Source of the DNA: Nitrospirota bacterium
GTDB lineage: Bacteria; Nitrospirota; Nitrospiria; JACQBZ01
DNA length: 6,442 nt
Reading direction: 5' to 3'
Assembly (NCBI GenBank): GCA_016198945.1
Contig: JACQHO010000205.1
Span: forward strand, 1-6,442
In this document: piece by piece, positions 1 to 6,442 of the stretch
Numbering within the stretch: position 1 is the stretch's first letter
Layout of the letters: each line of letters opens with the position of its first letter
The notes under the pieces: generated by a model
The model's input: only the letters and a program-made list of their open reading frames with translations
Told to the model about the DNA's origin: nothing
The model's database searches: none
Position numbers and translations under genes: made by a program

Positions 1-1161
1 GATCAGCACCGCGGCTGGTTTCACAGCGCGCTCCTCACGTCGCTCCTGACGGACGGTCGGCCGCCCTATAAAGCCGTTTTGACTCACGGCTTTGTCGTGG
101 ACGGCGCCGGGAAAAAGATGTCCAAGTCCGCCGGAAACGTGGTCGCGCCGCAGGAGGTGATCGAAAAACACGGGGCCGAGATCTTGAGGCTCTGGATCGC
201 GGCGACCGATTTTCGCGAGGACGTACGAATCTCGCAGGAAATTCTGTCCCATCTCGTCGAGGCCTACCGGAAGATCCGGAACACCAGCCGCTTCCTTCTC
301 GGCAACCTGTACGACTACGATCCGAAACGCGACGCGCCTCCGGTCGAGGCGATGGAAGAGATCGACCGCTGGGCATTGCACCGGCTTCAAGGGTTGATCC
401 GGCGCGTGCGCCAAGGTTATGCCGAATTTGAGTTCCACACCGTCTTCCATGCCTTAAACAATTTCTGCGCCGTGGACCTGAGCGCGATTTATCTCGACAT
501 CTTGAAAGACCGTCTCTATTCCGATCCGGCCGGATCCCCGTCCCGCCGCGCGGCGCAACGGGTTCTTTTCGAAACGTTGAACGTGCTCACCCGCCTCATG
601 GCCCCCATCCTCTCCTTTACGGCCGAGGAAATCTGGAATCAGATTCCCCGCACGCAGCGGAACCATGACAGCGTTCATCTCACGCCGTTGCCGGAGGAGG
701 CCAAGAAAGTGTGGATGGATAAGTCACTCGCAGACCATTGGGAAAATCTCCTGATTGTTCGGGAAGAAGTGACTCGTGCATTAGAAAAGGAACGGAAAGA
801 AAAAAGGATTGGGAGTTCGCTTGAAGCACGCGTAACAATCTATGCAAAAGGCGAATCATGGTCTGCTGCTCTTGACAGCTCCAGTGGTTTTCCCTTCTAT
901 AAACTCCTCGAAGAGAAAAAGGAATTCCTTCCCTCTCTTTTTATTGTCTCACAGGTTGACCTTCTTCCATGGGATAAAAAACCGGAAGGGGTGCCGAGTG
1001 CTATAAATGACAGGATCGCAGTTCAGGTATTGCCCGCGAGGGGAACGAAGTGCGGGCGATGCTGGTGCTATCGTGAGGACGTCGGCCGCAACACGACTCA
1101 TCCGGAACTTTGCGCCCGTTGCGCCGAGGCGGTCGGCCTGCCTGCCGGACAGGCTGGCTGA
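1..1161 (+). CDS. ileS: Isoleucyl-tRNA synthetase, C-terminal part (5' end outside window)
   Basis: Cytoplasmic class I aminoacyl-tRNA synthetase that charges tRNA-Ile with isoleucine. The frame is open from base 1, so the gene starts upstream. About 386 residues are visible, against roughly 900-1000 for the whole bacterial family. The visible part opens with DQHRGWFHSALL, a conserved piece of the catalytic domain. The class I signature KMSKS follows at 115-129, in the context GKKMSKSAGN. A helical anticodon-binding domain comes next (about residues 100-290). The C-terminal zinc finger has CxxC pairs at fragment residues 351/354 and 371/374, as in bacterial-type IleRS. The stop is TGA at 1159-1161. 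One base separates it from lspA, so the two are probably co-transcribed. Bases 721-1020 are about 45% G+C against 62-70% on either side, but the frame stays open and the protein remains IleRS-like. The last residues (LPAGQAG) are encoded by a hairpin. The identification is very secure. Confidence 0.97.
   Translation, partial: DQHRGWFHSALLTSLLTDGRPPYKAVLTHGFVVDGAGKKMSKSAGNVVAPQEVIEKHGAEILRLWIAATDFREDVRISQEILSHLVEAYRKIRNTSRFLLGNLYDYDPKRDAPPVEAMEEIDRWALHRLQGLIRRVRQGYAEFEFHTVFHALNNFCAVDLSAIYLDILKDRLYSDPAGSPSRRAAQRVLFETLNVLTRLMAPILSFTAEEIWNQIPRTQRNHDSVHLTPLPEEAKKVWMDKSLADHWENLLIVREEVTRALEKERKEKRIGSSLEARVTIYAKGESWSAALDSSSGFPFYKLLEEKKEFLPSLFIVSQVDLLPWDKKPEGVPSAINDRIAVQVLPARGTKCGRCWCYREDVGRNTTHPELCARCAEAVGLPAGQAG
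1133..1161 (+). repeat. Imperfect inverted repeat (hairpin) over the ileS stop codon
   Basis: Bases 1140-1144 (GCCTG) pair with 1150-1154 (CAGGC) around a 5-base CCGGA loop. Beyond one T-T mismatch (1139/1155), bases 1133-1138 pair with 1156-1161, with one G-U wobble in RNA. This gives an 11-pair stem interrupted once. The 3' arm contains the ileS TGA, and the lspA ATG begins two bases after the hairpin. No T-run follows, so it is not a classical terminator. It could be a dispersed palindromic repeat that has become part of the ileS C-terminus, or an mRNA structure that couples lspA translation to ileS. The pairing is visible in the sequence; the roles are inference. Confidence 0.55.
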
Positions 1162-1162
1162 G

Positions 1163-1688
1163 ATGGCGTTGATATCCGTCTTTAAAACAATCACGGAAGA
1201 TCCGCGCCGTTATTTTTTTCTGGCCGCCGTCGTCGGGACGGTCTTCATCCTGGATCAGGTCACAAAAGCCGTCATCCAGAAAACGATGCAGATCCACGAA
1301 TCCATTCCGGTCATCGACCGGCTCTTCAATCTCACCTACATCCGAAACCCCGGCGCGGCCTTCGGACTGTTCGCCGAACACGGCAACGGCCTCCGGATGG
1401 TCTTCTTTTCGACGATCTCGGTCGTCGCCATCCTTTTTTTATGGACGCTGTTTGTGAAAACCCCGAAAGAAGCCCGGCTGGGCCGTCTCTCGATCGCGAT
1501 GGTGATGGGCGGGGCGTTTGGAAATCTGGCCGACCGGATCCGGTTCGGAGAAGTGGTCGACTTCCTGGATTTTTACATCGGCCCCTACCACTGGCCGGCC
1601 TTCAACGTGGCCGACTCCTCCATCAGCGTCGGCGTCGTATTGATGATCTGGTATTTCATCCGCGAGGACCGCAAGGCGGTTCAGCCGG

Positions 1689-1714
<26 letters not shown>
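1163..1714 (+). CDS. lspA: Lipoprotein signal peptidase (signal peptidase II)
   Basis: Inner-membrane aspartic protease that removes the signal peptide of prolipoproteins after diacylglyceryl transfer to the lipobox cysteine. It is 183 residues long, slightly above the usual 160-170. Hydrophobic segments lie at about residues 17-35, 78-98, 108-123 and 151-167, matching the four-helix LspA fold. Family motifs are present: DQVTK at 31-35, RNPGAAFG at 61-68, NLADR with catalytic Asp124, and FNVADSS with catalytic Asp151. I chose the ATG at 1163 because it gives a normal N-terminus. The frame stays open further upstream, but that stretch would lie inside ileS and adds nothing LspA-like. There is no clear Shine-Dalgarno sequence. 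With the start one base after the ileS stop, translational coupling is likely. The 3' end overlaps rluD. The hydrophilic C-terminal tail (about 168-183) is probably cytoplasmic. Confidence 0.96.
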
Positions 1715-2663
<949 letters not shown>

Positions 2664-2669
2664 ACACGC

Positions 2670-2699
2670 TTGACTTCCGTGACCGTACAACGGTATACT
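2670..2699 (+). promoter_or_regulatory. Predicted sigma-70-type promoter for the small HTH gene
   Basis: The -35 box TTGACT (2670-2675) and the -10 box TATACT (2694-2699) each match the housekeeping consensus at five of six positions. They are separated by 18 bases. The expected transcription start is near 2706, giving a leader of about 70 bases before the ATG at 2777. It stands in the only sizeable intergenic gap upstream of a + strand gene and begins just after the rluD stop. This suggests the regulator is transcribed independently of the ileS-lspA-rluD unit. Confidence 0.65.
2682..2694. promoter_or_regulatory. Inverted repeat in promoter spacer, candidate operator
   Basis: ACCGT (2682-2686) and ACGGT (2690-2694) are perfect inverted arms separated by ACA. 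The repeat lies between the -35 and -10 boxes and touches the first base of the -10 box, a position where a bound dimer would block RNA polymerase. Since the gene downstream encodes a Cro/CI-type DNA-binding protein, autorepression is a natural hypothesis. The arms are short, so chance occurrence is possible. Confidence 0.3.
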
Positions 2700-2762
2700 C
2701 CGTCTTAAAGTTTAACGGCATTCCGGCTGTCATGCTGTATGGGAATCGCCAACTTCAACCAT

Positions 2763-2768
2763 GAGGGG
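2763..2768 (+). promoter_or_regulatory. Ribosome binding site of the small HTH gene
   Basis: GAGGGG, part of a purine run at 2763-2770, lies 8 bases upstream of the ATG at 2777 and fixes that start. ATGs at 2761 and 2772 are out of frame with the HTH protein, and the one at 2772 is stopped after two codons. Confidence 0.7.
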
Positions 2769-2776
2769 GACATGCA

Positions 2777-3007
2777 ATGAAGAATGTATCCAAGACACAA
2801 GTCGGCCAGCGGATCCGATCCATCCGGGGGAAGATGAATCAGACCGATTTTGCAAAAATGATCGGCGTGCGGAAACAAAACTACGTGAGCCGCTACGAAC
2901 ACGGCCGGATTCCGAACCCGGAACTCCTGGTCCGGATCGCAAATTATGGAAAGGTCACGGTGGACTGGCTTCTGACCGGACGCGGAAAAGGACCGAAATC
3001 CCGTTAA
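2777..3007 (+). CDS. Small Cro/CI-type (XRE family) helix-turn-helix protein
   Basis: A 76-residue, highly basic protein consisting of essentially one DNA-binding domain. The five-helix Cro/CI fold can be followed: helix 1 at about residues 8-20 (VGQRIRSIRGKM), helix 2 at 22-29 (QTDFAKMI), recognition helix 3 at 33-41 (KQNYVSRYE) followed by HGRIPNP, helix 4 at 48-57, and a short helix 5 in VTVDWLLTG (60-68). The VDWLLTG ending is common in stand-alone XRE regulators and phage-repressor-like proteins. There is no effector, dimerisation or protease domain and no partner toxin gene beside it. A good Shine-Dalgarno sequence and its own promoter precede it, and a strong hairpin follows five bases after its TAA stop. 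It is therefore probably a monocistronic transcriptional regulator. Its targets are unknown; its own promoter is a candidate, since an inverted repeat sits there. The DNA-binding assignment is firm, but the biological role is not known. Confidence 0.88.
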   Translation: MKNVSKTQVGQRIRSIRGKMNQTDFAKMIGVRKQNYVSRYEHGRIPNPELLVRIANYGKVTVDWLLTGRGKGPKSR

Positions 3008-3011
3008 ACCC

Positions 3012-3044
3012 AACGGCCCCGTCAAGTCTCTTGACGGGGCCGTT
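3012..3044. terminator. Bidirectional intrinsic terminator-like hairpin between convergent genes
   Basis: Bases 3012-3026 and 3030-3044 are perfectly complementary: a 15-bp stem with a G+C-rich core (CGGCCCCGTC) and a 3-base TCT loop. It fills most of the 43-base gap between the HTH stop (3007) and the subunit D stop (3051), so it can end transcripts from both sides. T-runs after the stem are weak: TTCCGTCTTC on the + strand, and TTGGGTTTAA on the - strand. Termination may therefore be imperfect or factor-assisted, and the hairpin may also protect 3' ends. Confidence 0.8.
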
Positions 3045-3050
3045 CCGTCT

Positions 3051-3683
3051 TCACCCTTCAGCGGCTGCATGCTTTTCCTTGAAGCGTTTCATTCGAAAGA
3101 TGTCTTCGCGCTCGCGCTCCTCCAACGCAAAACGGACCGACCGGATCTGGAAATGAAGTTCCGGCAGGACGATCTCGGTCAGGGCGTTGATCCGTCGCGT
3201 CGTCTTCTTGATCTCCTCCCCGATCTTCTTTAAGCGCATCTCGACCGAAATGATTTTGAGGGCCTGGTCCAGCGCCCTTTCGAAATCCCGCGCCGCGGTG
3301 TTGACGTAGCTCGACACGCCCGTGACGGCGTACCCCCGGGCGTCGGCCGAACGGATGACGCCGGGATGCCGGATCTCCGGAAACTTCACCCCCCAGATAT
3401 TTTTCTCGACGAGCTCAACCGGGATATCCCGGTGCGCCGCGAACGCGGCCGACTCCACGACCGCCCGTCCGTCCCGTCCGAGCGCCACGGCCAGGGAGTT
3501 CATGCCGCCCTCCATCAGGCTCCGGAGGAGGTCCCTCGAGGCGACCACGGTGTCCAGGGTCGAGAAGAATTCACGCACCAGCGCCTCCCGCTTGCTGCGG
3601 AGAAGATCCAACCCTTTCCGGGCCGATTCTACCTGGCCCTTCAGGATCAGCAGGTTCATTCGTGTCGGGCTGGCCTTCTGCAT
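3051..3683 (-). CDS. atpD: V/A-type ATPase subunit D (central rotor stalk)
   Basis: Subunit D is the axle of the V/A-type rotary ATPase. It rotates inside the A3B3 head and links it, with subunit F, to the membrane ring. The length of 210 residues is typical. The N-terminal hallmark is SPTRMNLLILKGQVESARKG (5-24), followed by LLRSKREAL. The conserved C-terminal stretch RRINALTEIVLPEL (163-176) leads to ALEEREREDIFRMKRFKEK (186-204). Both ends are predicted long antiparallel helices forming a coiled coil, with a less regular middle (about 60-125). I placed the start at the ATG at 3683. A GTG immediately before it (3686-3684) would add one residue. The Shine-Dalgarno AGAGGA (3697-3692) is 8 bases from the ATG and 5 from the GTG, so the choice is open. 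Subunit B ends 22 bases upstream of this ATG, so the genes share an operon, and D is its last gene before the hairpin. An alternative symbol is ntpD. Confidence 0.95.
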   Translation of the reverse strand: MQKASPTRMNLLILKGQVESARKGLDLLRSKREALVREFFSTLDTVVASRDLLRSLMEGGMNSLAVALGRDGRAVVESAAFAAHRDIPVELVEKNIWGVKFPEIRHPGVIRSADARGYAVTGVSSYVNTAARDFERALDQALKIISVEMRLKKIGEEIKKTTRRINALTEIVLPELHFQIRSVRFALEEREREDIFRMKRFKEKHAAAEG

Positions 3684-3705
3684 CACTCCCGTCCTCTAAA
3701 AAGCG

Positions 3706-5082
3706 TCATCCTTTATAGTGCTTCTGGATGAACTCCGGCTTGATCCGCGTGAGCCGCTCCTTCGGCAAAAGACCCAAAAGCTTCCAGCCGAGGGCCAGCG
3801 TCTGCTCCAGGCTGCGCTCCTCGTTCCCCTGATTCACGAAGGCCTCCTCGAACCGCTCGGCGAACTTGAGCAGACGCTTGTCCGGCTCGGTCAGGCCCTC
3901 TTCGCCGACGATGGCCGCCAGCCGCCGCAGGTCCCGTCCCTGGGCGTAGAAGGCGTAGAGCTGGTCCGCGACGCCGCGGTGATCCCCCCGGGTCTTCCCC
4001 TCGCCGATACCCAGATTCATCAGGCGCGAGAGGCTCGGCAGGACGTCGATCGGGGGATAAACCCCCTTGCGGTGAAGATCCCGCGACAGGACGATCTGCC
4101 CCTCCGTGATGTAGCCCGTGAGATCCGGAATCGGATGCGTGATGTCGTCGTCGGGCATCGTCAGGATCGGGAGCTGCGTCACCGAACCGGTCCGCCCCTT
4201 GATCCGTCCGGCCCGCTCATAGATCGTCGCCAGATCCGTATACATGTAGCCGGGATAACCCCGCCTCCCGGGGATCTCCTCGCGCGCCGTCGCGATCTCC
4301 CGGAGCGCCTCGCAGTAATTCGTGATGTCCGTCAGGATCACCAGCACGTGACGGTTGTGGGTGAAGGCCAGATACTCGGCCGCCGTCAGGGCGAACCGGG
4401 GCGTCAGAAGCCGCTCGATCGTGGGATCGTCGGCCAGGTTTAAAAAGACGACGGTATGGTCCGAGACGCCGCTTCGCTCGAATTCCTCCAGAAAGAACGA
4501 GGCCTCCCGGAAGGTGATGCCCATCGCGGCGAAAACGACGGCAAACTCGGTCTCCTCGCCCGCCACCTTGGCCTGCCGGAGGATCTGCGCCGCGATCTCC
4601 TTCGCCGGCATGCCGGAACCGGAAAAGATCGGGAGTTTCTGGCCGCGGACCAGGGTGTTGAGGCCGTCGATCGTGGACAGCCCCGTCTGGATGAAATGCG
4701 CCGGCTTGTCCCGCGCGACGGGATTGATCGGGCTTCCGATGATCCCGGCCCACCGCTCCGGAATGATCTCGGGCAGGCCGTCGATGGGTTCGCCCGCCCC
4801 GTTGAACCGCCGGCCCAGGATGTCCGGCGAAAGCCCCATCCGGGCGACACTCTCGGAAAACCGGATCCGCGTTCCGGTCGTGCTGATCCCGGCGGTCGAC
4901 TCCAGGACCTGAATCACGGCATACTGCTCCGAGATTTCGATCACCTGGCCCCGGCGCTCCCGTCCCGCGGGAAGCAGGATCGCGACCATCTCGCCGATCG
5001 AGACCCGACGCACCCCCTTCACAAACAGCAGCGGGCCGGAAATGGCATGAAGCGTGCCGTATTCCCGCGTCAACAGATCCAT
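3706..5082 (-). CDS. atpB: V/A-type ATPase subunit B (non-catalytic head subunit)
   Basis: Subunit B alternates with A in the A3B3 head of the rotary ATPase. At 458 residues it has the normal family length. It shows the small N-terminal beta-barrel (about 1-75, [15 protein letters not shown]), the central ATPase-like fold (about 76-360), and a helical C-terminal domain. Where A carries a P-loop, B has SGSGMPAKE (about 154-162), which lacks the GKT signature; this degeneration is normal for B and marks it as non-catalytic. Further B hallmarks are [36 protein letters not shown] and [17 protein letters not shown]. The arginine in SRLM (about residue 353) is expected to reach the neighbouring A site as the arginine finger. 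I chose the ATG at 5082-5080, which shares one base with the TGA of subunit A, because GGGAGG (5095-5090) lies 7 bases upstream. A GTG at 5085-5083 is possible but only 4 bases from that site. Coupling to A would favour equal amounts of both. Confidence 0.97.
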   Translation of the reverse strand: MDLLTREYGTLHAISGPLLFVKGVRRVSIGEMVAILLPAGRERRGQVIEISEQYAVIQVLESTAGISTTGTRIRFSESVARMGLSPDILGRRFNGAGEPIDGLPEIIPERWAGIIGSPINPVARDKPAHFIQTGLSTIDGLNTLVRGQKLPIFSGSGMPAKEIAAQILRQAKVAGEETEFAVVFAAMGITFREASFFLEEFERSGVSDHTVVFLNLADDPTIERLLTPRFALTAAEYLAFTHNRHVLVILTDITNYCEALREIATAREEIPGRRGYPGYMYTDLATIYERAGRIKGRTGSVTQLPILTMPDDDITHPIPDLTGYITEGQIVLSRDLHRKGVYPPIDVLPSLSRLMNLGIGEGKTRGDHRGVADQLYAFYAQGRDLRRLAAIVGEEGLTEPDKRLLKFAERFEEAFVNQGNEERSLEQTLALGWKLLGLLPKERLTRIKPEFIQKHYKG

Positions 5083-6442
5083 CACTCCGCCTCCCGTTCG
5101 AGTTCCTTGTCCATCCGGGACGCCAGCTCCCCGGCCCGCTCGATGAATCCGGCCACCGGAATTTCTTTCATCCGTCCCAGCTCCTCTCGAAACGGAAGGC
5201 CGAAGATCTCCTCCACCGACCGGCCTTTTTTTAAGAGAGCCTGACAGAAGCGGTCATAATGGATGATCACCTTCAGCATCCAGTACTGTTTCTCCAGCGG
5301 ACAGGAGGCATCCACCTCGGAGAAGGCATGCTGCCGCAGAAAATCATCGCGGAGGACCCGGCCGATCTCCAGGGCGATCCGTTGCTGATCCTGAAGCGCG
5401 TCCACGCCGACCAATTGAACGATCTCCTGGAGCTCCTCCTCCTTCTGCAGAAGCGCCATCATCTGTTTCCGGAGATCGGACCAGTCGGGCGCAACCTCTT
5501 TCCGGTAGTAATCCTCCAGGGAGTTGATATACAGCGAGTAGCTCCGCTTCCAATTAATCGCCGGGAAATGCCGCCGGTGGGCCAGGTCGGAATCCAGCGC
5601 CCAGAGCGTCCCGGCCACGCGCATCGAACATTGCGTGACCGGCTCCGAAAAATCGCCGCCGGGCGGAGAGATCGCCGAGACGATCGTGATGGAACCCCCG
5701 CGGTCCGATGAACCGAGGCAGGCCACCCGGCCGCCGCGTTCGTAAAAATTGGCGAGGCGGGTGGCCAGATAGGTGGGGTATCCCTCTTCACCCGGCATCT
5801 CTTCGAGCCGGGAGGAGATCTCGCGAAGCGCCTCCGCCCATCGGGAGGTGGAATCGGCCATCAGGGCCACGCGATATCCCATATCGCGGTAATACTCGGC
5901 GATCGTGATGCCGGTATAGATCGAGGCCTCGCGCGCCGCCACCGGCATATTGGAGGTGTTGACCACCAGGACGGTCCGTTCCATCAGCGGGCGGCCCGAG
6001 GCCGGATCGGCCAGTTCCGGAAATTCGGCCAGCACCTCGGTCATCTCGTTGCCCCGCTCGCCGCATCCGACATAGACGATGATGTCGGCCCGGGCATATT
6101 TGGCCAGGGTCTGCTCGACGACTGTTTTGCCGGTCCCGAATCCGCCCGGCACGATCGCCGTGCCGCCGGCCGCCACGGGAAACAGGAGATCAAAGATCCG
6201 CTGGCCGGTGATGAAGGGCAGTGTGGGAGACAGCCGTTCACGGAAGGGCCGCGGCGTCCGCACCGGCCATTTTTGCATCAAGGTCAGCGGCGCGCCGTTG
6301 TCGAGCCGCGCGATCGTCTCGGTCACACGGAAGGATCCTTCCCGGATCTCGGCCAGTTTTCCGGAGAGGCCGGGCGGCACCATCACCCGGTGTTCGATGC
6401 GGGCCGTTTCGGCGATCACCCCGATCACGTCTCCACCCGATA
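5082..6442 (-). CDS. atpA: V/A-type ATPase catalytic subunit A (N-terminus outside window)
   Basis: Catalytic head subunit of the V/A-type rotary ATPase, which binds and hydrolyses or makes ATP at the A/B interface, coupled to H+ or Na+ movement through the membrane part. The frame stays open to the window edge, where [12 protein letters not shown] reads as mid-protein sequence. About 452 residues are visible of roughly 580-600, so the N-terminal barrel and part of the bulge domain characteristic of A are missing. Visible motifs are [21 protein letters not shown] and the P-loop GGFGTGKT (6146-6123). [16 protein letters not shown] follows, containing the glutamate that activates water. Next come [15 protein letters not shown] and [20 protein letters not shown], then a helical C-terminal domain ending EREAE. 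Most family members I know have GPFGSGKT; the second-position Gly is a variant that leaves the key Lys and Thr intact. The TGA at 5084-5082 overlaps the start of subunit B. Whether it works as a synthase or as a pump cannot be decided here. Confidence 0.97.
   Translation of the reverse strand, partial: SGGDVIGVIAETARIEHRVMVPPGLSGKLAEIREGSFRVTETIARLDNGAPLTLMQKWPVRTPRPFRERLSPTLPFITGQRIFDLLFPVAAGGTAIVPGGFGTGKTVVEQTLAKYARADIIVYVGCGERGNEMTEVLAEFPELADPASGRPLMERTVLVVNTSNMPVAAREASIYTGITIAEYYRDMGYRVALMADSTSRWAEALREISSRLEEMPGEEGYPTYLATRLANFYERGGRVACLGSSDRGGSITIVSAISPPGGDFSEPVTQCSMRVAGTLWALDSDLAHRRHFPAINWKRSYSLYINSLEDYYRKEVAPDWSDLRKQMMALLQKEEELQEIVQLVGVDALQDQQRIALEIGRVLRDDFLRQHAFSEVDASCPLEKQYWMLKVIIHYDRFCQALLKKGRSVEEIFGLPFREELGRMKEIPVAGFIERAGELASRMDKELEREAE

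Noticed and set aside
721..1020. Insertion sequence or separate gene in the low-G+C part of ileS
   Set aside because: The IleRS frame continues without a break and the sequence still reads as synthetase. No terminal repeats or transposase are seen.
1007..1162. N-terminal extension of LspA back to 1007
   Set aside because: The extra 52 residues would be encoded inside the ileS zinc-finger region and are unlike any LspA N-terminus. The ATG at 1163 gives a normal protein.
3012..3044. CRISPR repeat or recombination site
   Set aside because: There is a single copy with no spacers or neighbouring repeats. Its position between converging stop codons is fully explained by transcription termination.
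2761..3156. Open frame starting at 2761, overlapping the HTH gene in another frame
   Set aside because: It runs through the terminator hairpin and into the antisense of subunit D with no recognisable protein features. The ribosome site and domain content favour the frame starting at 2777.
4602..4628. Loss of the P-loop in subunit B as a sign of a broken gene
   Set aside because: Absence of the GKT motif is the normal state of the non-catalytic B subunit; the rest of the protein is intact and full length.
3718..5244. Two long + strand open frames (3718-4443 and 4456-5244) opposite subunit B and the end of A
   Set aside because: Both are antisense shadows of clearly conserved ATPase genes, with no recognisable domains and no ribosome sites.

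Overview
This is a bacterial chromosome segment of roughly 60% G+C that looks like ordinary core genome. It holds two gene blocks that converge on a short, strong terminator. The bacterial-type IleRS with a C-terminal zinc finger, the lipoprotein signal peptidase and the RluD-type pseudouridine synthase all point to Bacteria. The second block encodes a rotary ATPase of the V/A type, not the F type. That type occurs in scattered bacterial lineages such as Thermus, Enterococcus, spirochaetes, Chlamydiae and various uncultured phyla. I cannot place the organism more precisely from the sequence alone.

Left block (+ strand, 1-2663): the 3' part of ileS (isoleucyl-tRNA synthetase), then lspA (signal peptidase II) one base after the ileS stop, then an rluD-like 23S rRNA pseudouridine synthase that overlaps the end of lspA. 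The tight packing indicates one transcription unit. The end of ileS has two oddities: a roughly 300-bp stretch (about 721-1020) of clearly lower G+C, and a long imperfect hairpin (1133-1161) that ends at the ileS stop codon immediately before the lspA start.

Middle (2664-3050): a near-consensus sigma-70-type promoter (2670-2699) with an inverted repeat in its spacer, a short leader, and a 76-residue Cro/CI-type helix-turn-helix protein. A perfect 15-bp inverted repeat (3012-3044) follows and fills most of the 43-bp gap between the two converging transcription units.

Right block (- strand, 6442 down to 3051): V/A-type ATPase catalytic subunit A (its N-terminus lies beyond the window), subunit B and central-stalk subunit D, in the usual A-B-D order. 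A and B are translationally coupled through overlapping stop and start codons. D is the last gene before the terminator. A and B form the head of the rotary motor and D is the axle. The peripheral-stalk and membrane subunits would be expected upstream, beyond position 6442.

I found no convincing undescribed system. The points most worth a second look are the low-G+C block within ileS, the hairpin at the ileS/lspA junction, and the small stand-alone regulator with a candidate operator in its own promoter.
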